Shown: in pieces, positions 22,488 to 34,139 of the stretch | How positions within the stretch are numbered: the first letter of the stretch is position 1 | How the letters are laid out: each line of letters begins with the position of its first letter | Source: Symbiodinium natans | Taxonomy: Eukaryota; Sar; Dinophyceae; Suessiales; Symbiodiniaceae | DNA length: 64,000 bases | Assembly (NCBI GenBank): GCA_905221605.1 | Contig: CAJNDS010001291.1 | Span: 191,001 to 255,000, forward strand | Direction of reading: 5' to 3' | Notes under the pieces: generated by a model | What the model was told of the DNA's origin: nothing | Database searches by the model: none | Seen by the model: the letters and a program-made list of their open reading frames with translations, nothing else | Position numbers and translations under genes: made by a program

Positions 22488-23350
22488 GTGAGGGCGGTGA
22501 GGGCCCCCACCAGACCAACTCCAAAGTCAACCGGAAGCACCACCCCTTAGCCCGGCTAGAGACCAGAGGCACATAGACTCACATAGACACCTCAGCTTGA
22601 AATTCCTAGCGTCCACAATGGCGGCCCTTTAGTTCATGGCTTGGGGATGCTTGGAGCTTGTGCCAAACACCCAAGGCAAGAAGAATGCAAGGCTTCAGAT
22701 GCATGTCGCAGCTTTACAGCTCGGATCAGCAATTAGGTTGACCTGCCTAGTCGCAGTCTTTGGAGATGACCTCCACGACAGCAGGCGAGCCGATTTAGGA
22801 TTTCGCACGCAGGTCAATCCAACCTCCGGAATCTGCTGCTGTAGTGCTGCGCCCATCTGTCGCCCATCGGTCGGAACATCACCTAGCTTCAGATAAGCGG
22901 TGGCGACTCGCGACCCATAGACTGCCATAGACCATCCCAACTCTCTGCAGCTTTGGAGTCCCGAGCAGAAGCAGACAAAAAGCAGGACCACCAGGATGCT
23001 TCTTGCAGCGTTACGCCCACTAACGCCCCCCGGGAGGTTGGCAGAAGATGCAGGCTGCCCGCGCGCCTGACAGCTTGGACCCCCAGCTGCTTGGACCTAA
23101 CTCTTAAGTATCACATTGCCACACGATCTACAGCATCACCAGGTTGTTTTGGTAGAAGAATCTTCGGCTGAGGTGGGTGAAAAGCCTTGACGAGGGCTAT
23201 GCTGTGCTCCGGCAGACGTTCAAGTCTGGCAGGCCACCCAAAGAAGACGAAGTAACGAGCCTTGAATGGCTGCTGTAGGGTCTATAGGTGTAGAGGTGCC
23301 ATCTGGCTGAAGACTCTACTCGCCAGCATGGGCTTTTGCAAAGGTGCAGC

Positions 23351-26300
23351 ATGCTGACGGCCGATCACCAGCAGATACCAGGAACATGTCGCAATGTCTA
23401 CACAGTGCGGTTCCGCAGGACGAAGTCGTATGAGTGGCGAAGATCCCAGTTGCTGGCGCTGGAGCAGATGATCAAGACCGAGGTAGGGAAGCTTCGGAGG
23501 ATTAGTGTGTGAGGCTTGAAAGGTGCAGTGGTGGTCACTGGTGCGCATTCACGCTTGTCGGTAGCCACACTGCCCTGCCAGTTCAGCAGCCTGCTTTCAA
23601 GGGGCTTTCTTGCTTCCTATTTGTTACTTTTTCTTGAGGCGACCGGGGTGACCATGTAATCCACACAAGCCGCATCGTCTTCAGACGCTTGTCGAGATTT
23701 TCCTTCCAACAGCTGACATCGGTCAGGCTGACGCCTACCTTCTACCCTTTGGCTGGCAAAAAAAGGCCAAACTCCCCATATTGTCAGGAGCTGAGGATGG
23801 CAGAGGCCGTGGCCAAGGACCTGAGAAGACCTCAGGAGACCCCTGCTCCCTTTTGCTGCCATGCGGGAAAGACTGGGATTAAGGGCAAAAGGCGCCAGGT
23901 TGAAAGATCCTCTTAAGCGTTAACACACATGCTTCAGGCTTTGGGTGTAGTTTGTATGCCAGCCTTGCGCCATTTCTTCTGCAGAGGCAGAGACGCTGTT
24001 GATGGAAACCACCGCAGTTCAGAGTGAGGCCGGACACAGCAGAACAAGACACGCTGCAGGCTCAAGAGCTGTGAGGTTCAAGGCATGCTGTTAAGGCGAT
24101 TCGATCATTTGGAATAATTGGCAGTGCACCGAGCACCCTCCAGGTCCAGCACGCGCTCTCTAACCTCCGTAGCTGGATGAGACCAGAAAGGCCTCCACGT
24201 AGCGAGGCTTCGGAAGGTCATAGGAATTTACATGATGTTGGAAGGGTTTCCAATGATTTAAAACTTCCTGTGATGCATTGCATGCAGCCTTCCAGATACA
24301 CCAGCTGGGGGAGTCTTTGCTGCGTGTGGGGTGTCGGGATGGTTGGGAAAAACCCGAGTGAATCTTTGCAGCAGCCCGCATTTGCTGTGCCAGTGTGTCG
24401 ACACCGGCATTCCTTCAACCAGCATCCTCCTGGATCCGGAGGGAGCCAAAGGGGTGACTTGGCCTTTCGAGTTTCTTTTCTTCAAGTGAGGGTTGTGGCG
24501 GTGTGGGCCGGTTCATGTATGGCTTACGATCGAGATTGTTTGTGCTTGCACCTCCAAGTGAGGCTGCTGCATTGTCCGCCCAAGGCTCGTCCACATCATC
24601 AGCCCGTACAACTTCCCCTTCAACCTCACCTTTGGTCCATTGATCGCCTCGATCTCGGCCGGGAACTGTGTGGGGTCCCCAGCACCAATTGCGTGAAAGT
24701 TGAAAAGGGAGGGCTGCGTATGTACTCCGTGCTGTTCAATTGTTGAATTCGTGTAGCTGTGACCTGACCGCGCCCACTTTGCCAGAAGACCAGTGACCAG
24801 AATATTGCAGACGGCATATGTGCGGACCTTGAGAGGAAGGTTCTTTGAAGTCCCTGAGGCTGCCATCAAGGTGCCCGAGCAGACAGAAGCAAGCTCCAAT
24901 TTAATCAAGGCCAGCTGGCCAAATGTCCTTCGTCAGCTTTCGCACTTTCAAGAGTGATTTTTTCTCAATGAAAGTGAATCGGCGGTGGTGGCCGAACAAC
25001 CTCCAGCAGGAGCTGTGCGAGAAATACCTGGACACGGACGCTTGCCGAGTGACTGGGCCAGGGATTTAAATCAATGTGTGCTCAGCGTGGCTGGGAGATG
25101 TGTAGATGTCGTTCAAAGCGGGTCCACAGGTGGATGAAGAGACAACCGAACTGAAAACTCAAAAGGAGTCGTCCTGTACTTGATTGGATGGACGAAGAGA
25201 TGGACACATACGCTTGCAGCCCCGTGCTGTCATTCACCGATGTCAGAACCCCTAGCTGCCCTAGCTTCCAGCATTGATTTCGAGAATTCCCTGGCAATAC
25301 TGACGAATACTGTCGGCCATGAGAAACTCATAGATGGGCAAGACCACATTTCCGTGTTTCGACAGAGGAGTCTACGAGCGTCTCCTTCAAATTTCATCTC
25401 AAGTCATTGGTCGAAACTCAATAACCGCAAGCAAGCCCTTAGAGGCTGCAAGCGCCTGCGAGTCCTCGAATCGGAGCATGGGCGCTTATGTCCCAACATG
25501 ACGGTACGGTATGGCAGCACATCCGCAAGGCCCCAAACCCTTCAAAGGTTTTTCTCGGAGCCATTCCTGAAGCGACGGAGTTGCTCACGCGCCGCTGGGA
25601 CCATATCTTCTACACAGGCCGGGGCCCTCGAGGCTTGAACGATCGTTCCCCTCGTTCCCCTGGCCCCAGGCCTATTTTCCAGGGCTGTTTCAGCAAGTAA
25701 CCTTTGAGGCGGGGGTGGGGGGGGCCTGAGCCAAAAAACAGTGCAGGGCACTTTGAGGCCACGTTGCTCTGCTGGCCCTTGCTGGCATTGCGGGAAGCAT
25801 TGTTCTGTTGCTCAGCTGCTTCTGGATTACCAATCTCTTGCCAGAGCGCAGGAGCATTCTTGCTCTCTCTATAGGTCCCTAGGTGCTCGTGGTGAGTACA
25901 GAGCAGAGGAGAGTAAACCCCTTGCTGTTCTCAAACTCAGGCCCTTTGAGCCTGCCCCAGCTCAAGCGACAGAACAAGCATGCAAAGACATCCAAAAGCA
26001 AGTGGTTTTTCCATGAGTTGCTGGTCACCCAAACTACGGATGTCTTCATTCCTCAGCACAGTCATGGCCGAACCACACCCTCGAAACAAACTGGCACCGA
26101 CCTTCAAGAGTCCCAGAAGAAAAAACAGAGTACGGTTCTGGAAGCACTTCTCGAAGCACTTAATTAAGCCACAGTGCAGAAGCACAATGCCACTGGCGGT
26201 CATGGAGGTAGAGGCTATTTTGACAGGTGGTCGTGGAAGTGATTAAATTTCGAGTGCCAACAGGTTCAGGTCTTTTGCGCCCCAATGAATAGAGCAAGTG

Positions 26301-28118
26301 GCTTGCCACAGTTGTGATGACAGTGTCATAATCTGGAAGCAGGGTTTCAGCAGGCAATGGCTTCGTGGGGCGAATCGTCATGGAAGCAGCCGCGAAGCAC
26401 TTGTGCCCTGTAACGCTTCTCGGCCGGAAATGCAGGTGGCTGCGCTTGGAGGCTGGTTGCTCTGGAGCAGATCTACCGTATCGATACCTTCGGCCCGCCG
26501 ACCCCCCTTGCCAACTGTTGAGAATGTCGACTTCAGCCCTTTATTCCAAACCAGGCCAAGGCATGGCATTGCAACACGCTTCGCGTCAGCTCCCTCCCCT
26601 ATGTTCCCACATGTCTCTGTCAAAACAGGTTGGAATTGGGCGGCAAGTCGCCGGTTGTCTTCGACAAAGGCTTGTCTGCCAGTCAGCTGAAATTGGCGGC
26701 GAAGCGGCCCCTCAGTCAATTTGGATTGGCTCAATTTGGGGTCTCAAGGGGCATGCTTAGAGATGTCTAGAGTGTTGAGAGGGAAATTCAGTTAGCTCAA
26801 GGCCCTGAGTCGTTCGGCTTGAACGCCCTCAGCCTCGAAGCCTGCACAAGTATGACCCAGGATCGCCTACGTCGGTCTCTTCGTCAATGCCGGAGCATGG
26901 GCAGCAGTCGTATTGATGCTTGCTTGATCTTCTGTGTCTCCGGATGCCACGGCTGCGACCATTCACGAGGATCGAGGAGGGCATGTTTGGTTTCCTTAGC
27001 AATATTTAAAGTCGCTGTCCTGTGTGCGTGTGTCTGACTGGAAAGTCAACGCGCGCAATGCCGTTGAGCGATATGCCGAAAACGCAGATCCACCCAAAAC
27101 CTTCCCGATGCAGGCTCGCGCGTTGTTGTCGAAAGCTTGCCGGGTTGAGGTTCCCTGTGTGTGCAGGGTAACTGATGTAACTGCCCATACATGTAGACAA
27201 TTGCTTACCTGCTCGGCATTGTTGACAACTGAGGCCAGATCTGCGTCAGTCCTGACTACGTGTTGGTCCATAAGGACCACCCCCCCCTCCGCCCCCCTCC
27301 GCCCCCCCCAACCCCCCTCCCCCCAGGTGTTGCAAAGAGTTTTCCTTCAGAGTCTTGCCAGTCCGTCGGCTGGGAGGGTGTGCGAAGATTCTTCTCCTGG
27401 AGCACAGCAGTTTCCTCCGCCACAACGGCAGCGAGCAAAGCAGAAGTGAGATGAATCGGCATCCTAAGTCCATGATGGTCCATGCCCACACCAGTGTGCC
27501 GTGCACGTGCAGGACGTTGAGGGAGATCTCATCGCTGCACTGAAGGAGCTGTGCAGTGCCCGTTGTGAGGTTGCGGGACTGGGCTCACTTTGCGTGTTCT
27601 CCTGCTAGCGTTTGGAGACTGAGTCTGCGCAACTTACCTGCACTGATGTGTGCGGTCAGGAGGCAATCCAGACAATGAACCCTCCGGGAAACTCCACGGA
27701 AAATTTGGGCAGACTTGTCCACAAGAGGCTGCCTGGGCGTGCCGGAACATCTGGGATAGCTTGATATGCGCTGCTTTGGGGTCGACTTCTAAATGTGGTC
27801 ACAGTGGGTTGGTTGGGGTTCCTTCAAATTAAGGTAGACAGGTGAGGTGGCAGAGATTGCTTTTCCTTTTTCGGAATGGAGGCAGCACAGTGTGCAACTG
27901 CAAAACCAGCCGTAGATGTACGGGAATCCATCTGCAATGAATTACACAGGTCATGTATGGCTGTTGAAGTTTCAAGGCACCAGGGGCGAACGAAAATAAG
28001 CTTCGCTGTGGTACAAGGACACGCACCTTTTCCACAACTCATCATCTGGTCATCAGGGGGAACTTAGGTTATGACACAGCGCAACAGCACAGAGAGAGAG
28101 AGAGAGGTAGAGCGAGAG

Positions 28119-28159
<41 letters not shown>

Positions 28160-31100
28160 AGAAGGAGAAGAGCGGGTTCAACGGTTAAAGGTCCAGCCTC
28201 CTCCTCTGCCTGCATTTCTGAATTCTAAAGACCGCATGTGCCAAGTTTCAAGAGTGCCGCGGCGCCCAAATGATAAACCCTATGTAGGCCCTTGACTGGG
28301 TTAGTTATGCAAGTTGACGTAGCCTGGAGGAAGGGCGGACGTTTCCTGTGGTGCGCAGGGGGTTGAAGGGGTACCAGCTAGCTCAGGCACTATGACCGCA
28401 TCAAGGGCCTGATCGACACTTCTGGGGGTCAGATCGTCTGTGGCGGTGCAACTGCAACTTCGGACAATCGCAATCGGCGTTGTGGGGTTTGCTGGGAACC
28501 TAAACGAACCTCAAACTTTGAGCAGCATCAGCATGGCTGAGTCTGCCTGAGTTCTCAAGGATGAAATGCTCGGTTTCGGCGTCGGTTTCGGCTTTTCATT
28601 CTCGCTTCAGGTGCGTCAAGTTCATGGCGCATGTGGACTTGCTCTGAAACTGGCAAACTCGAACTCTCGCAGAGACAGATCCCGGGCTTCCACATGCCGT
28701 AGGAAGCGACTCCATAAAGCTCAAAAGTCTGATTTTTCTGGGCAGCCGAGCATCCCAGCATCTCTTTGCAGCAATCTGAGGCAGAGGCCGGAGCAGACGA
28801 GTCGAACTGCTTTGTGCAGCGTGGCCTACATCCAGGAATGTGTGTTGGGGAGTTGTGTAGTATGCAGAAGACCCCCAACGGGGTTTGGGTTCTGGGTCTA
28901 CGGGTTCATTCCGAGGTTATCATTTGCTTGGGTCGCATTTGCAGGCCCCAAGCCCTAAACTGCACCTGTATCTCCAGGCATCTGGTTGCTCCGTCAGCAA
29001 CATACAGCGGTAGTGAAAATGGGGAAAAGCAACCAGCTTTAGCGAGTAGGTCTAGAGCTCGCTGCCCGAATGCCATCAGCTTTAAACTCCAGAAGTCAGA
29101 TCCGCAGATCTCGAAGTCGCTGAGGCCGCCGACGATCATCTCAAGCCCGGACCTGCGGTCTCCCGCAATGGCGGAGGAGCTGCGGTTTGGGCTTCAGACA
29201 CCCCTCCTATTTTTCACAATGGTGGCCACAAGGAGATATTTGGGCCAGTGATATCCGTCCTGCCCGTGGAGAGCCTAGATGCTGCCATTGATTCTCGGGC
29301 TGCGTTAGTGTTTGTGAGTCTGCTCTGCACAGGCGTTTGGGTCCAGTGAGCTTTGCTTGGCTCCTCATTCCAACACGTTGTACGTACTGTTGGGCGTCAG
29401 TCTCCACAGAAAGGGGACCTTTCAAAAAAGTCTTGCCTGCCCGCCGTTCCCTGGCACACATCATCTTCCATAGGGGTCTTCAGTCCCATTCTGGTTCTTC
29501 TTCCTTCCACAGATTCAGCCAAGAGTATCTTCCTGGCTCTGCGTCAATCTCCCCCTATAAAATCCCGACACCGGTCTGCGTCTCAGGAAATCATCAACGA
29601 GCGCGAGACGCCACTGGCTCTCTACGTCTTCTCGCCGAGCAGTAACCTTTCTCGAAATAGCATCGGAGCAAAAGTGCTGGCTGAGAAGATGGCATACCTC
29701 GTCAAGTACTACCGTAGGGCTGTTCCTGTGGAGGTGTGCTTGGGGGCCAACTTGGACTGATGTCCTAGGCTGCTGGGTGTTGGGCTTCAGAACTTTGCGG
29801 TTTGGGATGGCTGGTAACCTCCCTAGCTCCCAGCTGTTCTCCGGCCAGTCTTCCACACAAGGACATGTTGCGCAGCATCCAACAGGAAATCTTTGACTTC
29901 ATTGTAGGATGCCAACAAAGAGACGGATCTTCCCCAGGTTCACGGGCAAAGCATGTCATGGACAGCACGAACAGTGGCGGCGTGTGCATCAACGCCGCTC
30001 GGACTGCGGGGCATTGTGGCTGGCAGCTGGGGATGGCCAGTGCCATGCAATCCTACCAATGCACGGACAAAGCTTACTGACGAGCTGCTGAAACTTCCGA
30101 CATACGAAGCGACTGAGAAGCCCCTAGCCCTAAAAAATCTCCCCCTAAAGCCCAGGACGCGATGATGCACCTCGCGAGCCCGATGCTTCCCTTCGGGGGG
30201 GCTGGGCCAAGCGGCTTCGGAGCGCAACTGTCGCTGCAAGCGGCTTTTTATGGCCTTAAAGTGAGAGAGGAAAGGCCTTGTGGCCGAGGGCTGTTCGGGA
30301 GTGTGTTTTGAGGTGTGGGTTGAGGGGAGGGGTAAAGCTTTCCTCCTCCTTCATCCCCTTGTTTCATCTCCTCTCCCTCGCTCGTGCTCCAGATCTCTGC
30401 GGCATGCTGCAATCTCTCCATAACTTCGTGCCCGTGGGTGTGCAACATGATTTACAAGTTCAGCCCCTGGACGCGCAATCCTTGGGGCATGCCTAGCAAA
30501 GGGATTATGAGTTTACAAGGGTGGAGGTGCGAGGCAAAAGAAACCATTGTATCATGCTTACCGTATGGCTTAGCAATGTTGTTGATCGGAACGTCGGAGG
30601 CCTTCAGAAGACATACATGACTGGATGAACATGACCGGATTGACTGGAATTGATTGGCTTGTTCTGTTCGACTCTGACCAGCCGACCAGCCAGAAGGTAT
30701 CATGGAAAGTTTGGCTTCGATGAGCTTACCCATAAGCGCGCAGCTGCTCGGCAAGCATGGGCCGCTGGCACTGGCACGTCCTTTTCTGGACGGCTTTGCA
30801 GTTTGAGGGCTGGGTTTCTGGGATGTGTCAACGACGGACAATCAGGGCAGGTTGGCATGGTCCTCCACTCATGCCTGCGCACACAACCCATAATCCCACA
30901 ACTCTGGACTCAGGACCCTAGGCCCTCAATCCTTCCACCATGTGTCCTTATACATATCAGGGGCGTCCCGTTGCTTCCACCATAAGTTTGTAAAGTGGCC
31001 AAGAGACACCCTAACATCTCGTGTAGGCTCCTGGCCTAGCTGGTTTGGACTTCCCCTCAGGTGCTATCAAGGTCACTTCTCCTGGACGTCGAGCGCTTCC

Positions 31101-31162
31101 CGCCATACAAAGACTTCTGGGTGAAGGCACGGCCTTTCTCTTTTGCGGGAAAAACGGTGTAG
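23351..31162 (+). CDS. Class 3 aldehyde dehydrogenase, complete 23-exon gene
   Basis: NAD(P)-dependent oxidation of (fatty) aldehydes to acids. Exons: 23351-23482, 23788-23835, 23987-24028, 24144-24198, 24423-24453, 24585-24669, 24859-24909, 25010-25048, 25548-25617, 26354-26414, 26629-26706, 26861-26892, 27234-27274, 27513-27569, 27660-27727, 28387-28476, 29125-29176, 29233-29289, 29587-29641, 29938-29993, 30156-30223, 30697-30742, 31061-31162. They total 1416 nt, 471 aa, in one frame from ATG to TAG. Motifs in order: YEWRRSQLLALEQMI, HALSNLRSWM, ISPYNFPFNLTFGPLIA, WDHIFYTGNGFVG, LELGGKS (catalytic Glu about 207), FVNAGQICVSPDY (catalytic Cys about 245), EIFGPVISVLPVESLDAA, PLALYVFS, NSGGVCIN, LPFGGAGPSGFGAYHGKFGF, RFPPYKDFW. 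Length and catalytic positions fit class 3 enzymes. There is no targeting peptide beyond the short N-terminus and no C-terminal membrane tail. Donors are 7 GT, 10 GC and 5 GA; 21 of 22 acceptors are AG|G. I see no lesion. Confidence 0.94.
27279..27326. repeat. C-rich tract in aldehyde dehydrogenase intron 13
   Basis: Runs of 6-8 C separated by short T-containing spacers, at the 5' end of the intron after exon 27234-27274. The opposite strand is G-quadruplex-prone. Confidence 0.8.
28091..28156. repeat. GA microsatellite in aldehyde dehydrogenase intron 15
   Basis: Interrupted (GA)n of about 60 bp within the intron between exons 27660-27727 and 28387-28476. Confidence 0.9.
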
Positions 31163-32066
31163 TGGCGACTCAGCTTTCAGCAGCCTTCGCTTCCCTCCCA
31201 GAACTTCAGAACCCCTCTCAAGCCAAAGCGTGCTAAAACGCCCCTGCAGCGACCCTTACTCCTCTACAGGAGCGCACGCAAGAGCAACGGGAGCAAAAGG
31301 AGAGCAAAAGCAAAGAGCAAGAGGAGCGCCGAGACTTCTCCGCTTTGCCAGGTGGTGCGCTTCGCGTGGCTGGGCCCATCCTCGATACTGGCGGCCGGGC
31401 CCAGGGAGCTCAGGGAATGCTCAGGGGATTGGCTTGATTTTTTGAAAGAGGTTTTTTTGGAGGTTCTTTTTGTTTAGGAGATCTTTTTTTGGGTAGAGAT
31501 AAAGAGATATAAAGAGGGTCTTGCAGTCTCGCTCGAGCTGGAACTTGCGCCTGTGCCTGTGCAGATGACATCCGCTAAAACGCAACATGTCTCTTCGCAA
31601 AGGGATCGAACCTGGCACGCGGTTGTCTGTGGCCTCTGGCTTCTTTCTAGGTGTGGTTCTGGAGCTTAGAAGCATTGGGGTTTTCAGATGCTCGTTCCGC
31701 GAACCACTTGGGCAACCAACGGTGCGATGTCAGCGGAAACGAGGTTGGAACTTGTAACAGACCGAAGCTCCAAAGGGCTGGGGGATTGCACAGGGTGGGC
31801 TTGTGATGTCAGGATTGGTCGGGTTGTTCGCGCACTCGAATCGGTGGGTTCAGTGCCCAGGCTTGAGGACAGTTTGGCATGAAGTCGCCGCCAAGCACGG
31901 TTCCACGCGCATTGGCTGTCTTGAAGGCTTGTATTTGCAAGCCCATTCATGGTCCCTCCCATAATAGGTAGATGCCTGAACCACGGCCTTGCCCTCAACC
32001 TAGGCCTTGGCTTCTTAAGGTGCTTAAGTACTTTAAGCTGAACCTCCAGGCCTTCACCCGGAAATT
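31163..32066. other. Interval downstream of aldehyde dehydrogenase
   Basis: Holds the 3' UTR of the dehydrogenase and intergenic DNA; no gene is supported. A locally T-rich stretch is at 31436-31500. No AAUAAA-type signal was looked for, as dinoflagellates rarely use one. Confidence 0.4.
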
Positions 32067-32534
32067 TTGCCGATGGTGATGTGCTGGGTACCACAACCAG
32101 CCGGATTGAGCATTTTATTCAGCTCGGGCAAAGACTCTGTGTACACCCTTTTTGAACACCTTCAACTCTTCAGCCCTTGGGGGCTGTTAAGCACCATGCT
32201 CAGTGTGTGGTTTCCGTCTGCGCCTTCTTGTATACAAGAGCCAGACTCCATGTCTCATAGTCAGGCGTGGGGAAGGAGGCCCTATGAGCAATCCTGGCCT
32301 TGCGGCTTGCGGGCTTTGCTGCGGTACCGTATACTTGGGTTTAGGGCTTCACTCCCCCATGCCGAGGTCCCGAATTCGGGACCATTGATTGTAGCACTTT
32401 TGGCAGGCAACTGCCATGTAGAAGCAGAAGTGAAGCAGATATCTGACTGCTTGAAAACGCAGCCCAGCGTTCGTGATACCGAAGCGACAAACAGAGAGAC
32501 CGCAAGCATGAGTCAATTGACTGGTGACCGCTGA
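32067..32534 (+). CDS. Unrecognised ORF, possibly a terminal exon
   Basis: 155-aa open frame. The last about 45 residues (GNCHVEAEVKQISDCLKTQP...) read as a coherent charged helix ending in TGA at 32532-32534. An AG|G acceptor at 32405 would isolate just this portion as a terminal exon. No family is recognised. Confidence 0.3.
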   Translation: MPMVMCWVPQPAGLSILFSSGKDSVYTLFEHLQLFSPWGLLSTMLSVWFPSAPSCIQEPDSMSHSQAWGRRPYEQSWPCGLRALLRYRILGFRASLPHAEVPNSGPLIVALLAGNCHVEAEVKQISDCLKTQPSVRDTEATNRETASMSQLTGDR

Positions 32535-32682
32535 AAAGTTCGTGGCTTTGGCATTCCATCGCCTATCCATGGGCTAGTTCTGAAGCTATGGAAGCAGCGG
32601 TCGGCAGATATGGCGAAGAGCGCATAATCGTAGTAATGATGGATCAGCAGCTCAGAAACGGCTTTTTTTTCGTCTAAGGACG

Positions 32683-33204
32683 TTGCACCGGCTGCAGTCT
32701 ACAGCGGCCTATGCTGCCAGGCGAAGTCCACCGCTGTTGTGGGGTTTTCCGCTTCTGGTGCACGCCGACATGCATGTGCTGAAGGATGTGAAGGTTACCC
32801 TGGTGCTGTTTTTGAAACCTTTCCTGCAGAAGCTCGACAGCCGCTGTTGCTTCAGCGTATGCCTTATGATGGGTATCAAAATCCCTGAGGCAGCTCGAGG
32901 CGTCAATGCGGCGGCTTCTGGCCAATCAGCCCCAGGCGCGATTTACAAAGCAGTCATCCGTTTGCACTATTCTGGAGTGGCACTTCAAAGCATTCGGAGT
33001 ACGTTGCAGTCAAGAGTCTACATCATGCGCCACCCTGAAGAGCATGTACCCGTAGATGCAGCTCCGAGTGTACCTGACCATCTGGCAAGGCTTCCTCCCC
33101 GGAGCAGGCCTGACCGCAGGGCCAGTAGCTGTAGCTTCAGGTTGTCGGCAGCGAAGTACAGACTTGAATGGGGGCTGGCGGCTTTCCCGCTTTCAAGCGA
33201 CTGA
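32683..33204 (+). CDS. Unrecognised 173-aa ORF
   Basis: The N-terminal half is hydrophobic and aromatic (PPLLWGFPLLVHADMHVLKD, VTLVLFLKPFLQ). The opposite strand (32674-32925) also carries an open, protein-like frame (DTHHKAYAEATAAVELLQERF), so the coding strand is uncertain. No motif is diagnostic. It ends just before the CA microsatellite. Confidence 0.27.
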   Translation: MHRLQSTAAYAARRSPPLLWGFPLLVHADMHVLKDVKVTLVLFLKPFLQKLDSRCCFSVCLMMGIKIPEAARGVNAAASGQSAPGAIYKAVIRLHYSGVALQSIRSTLQSRVYIMRHPEEHVPVDAAPSVPDHLARLPPRSRPDRRASSCSFRLSAAKYRLEWGLAAFPLSSD

Positions 33205-33343
33205 CCGTATCAGACGCTTGTTTGGATGGTTGATGGGCGTTCTTTCCAACCCGGTCAGCTTGGATCCAACATTAGGAACGAACACAGCCAAACAAAGCAA
33301 GCAAGCCAGCAAGCAAGCAAACAACCAACCCACCAACGAACAA

Positions 33344-34064
<721 letters not shown>

Positions 34065-34132
34065 ATGACACACACTCTCCATGACACACATCTGCCAAAA
34101 CGCCGAAACCACAACACACCACACCCATTCAC
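34065..34132 (+). repeat. CA-repeat flank, copy 1 of an inverted pair
   Basis: This segment (two CTCTCCATGACACACA units, then CTGCCAAAACGCCGAAACCA and a CA-rich end) recurs as its reverse complement at 35478-35555 with small indels. It joins directly onto the microsatellite. Confidence 0.85.
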
Positions 34133-34139
34133 TAAACAC

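Noticed and set aside
26415-26653. An apparent dehydrogenase reading with the catalytic Glu lost (TLLGRK) and a frame reading PMFPHVSVKTGW
   Set aside because: Moving the exon end to a GC donor at 26415 and the next exon start to 26629 gives the canonical LELGGKS in phase, so the lesion was a misread.
31061-31122. Dehydrogenase C-terminus read as CYQGHFSWTSSASRHTKTSG
   Set aside because: An exon at 30697-30742 supplies the real YHGKFGF segment and shifts the last exon to the frame with RFPPYKDFW.
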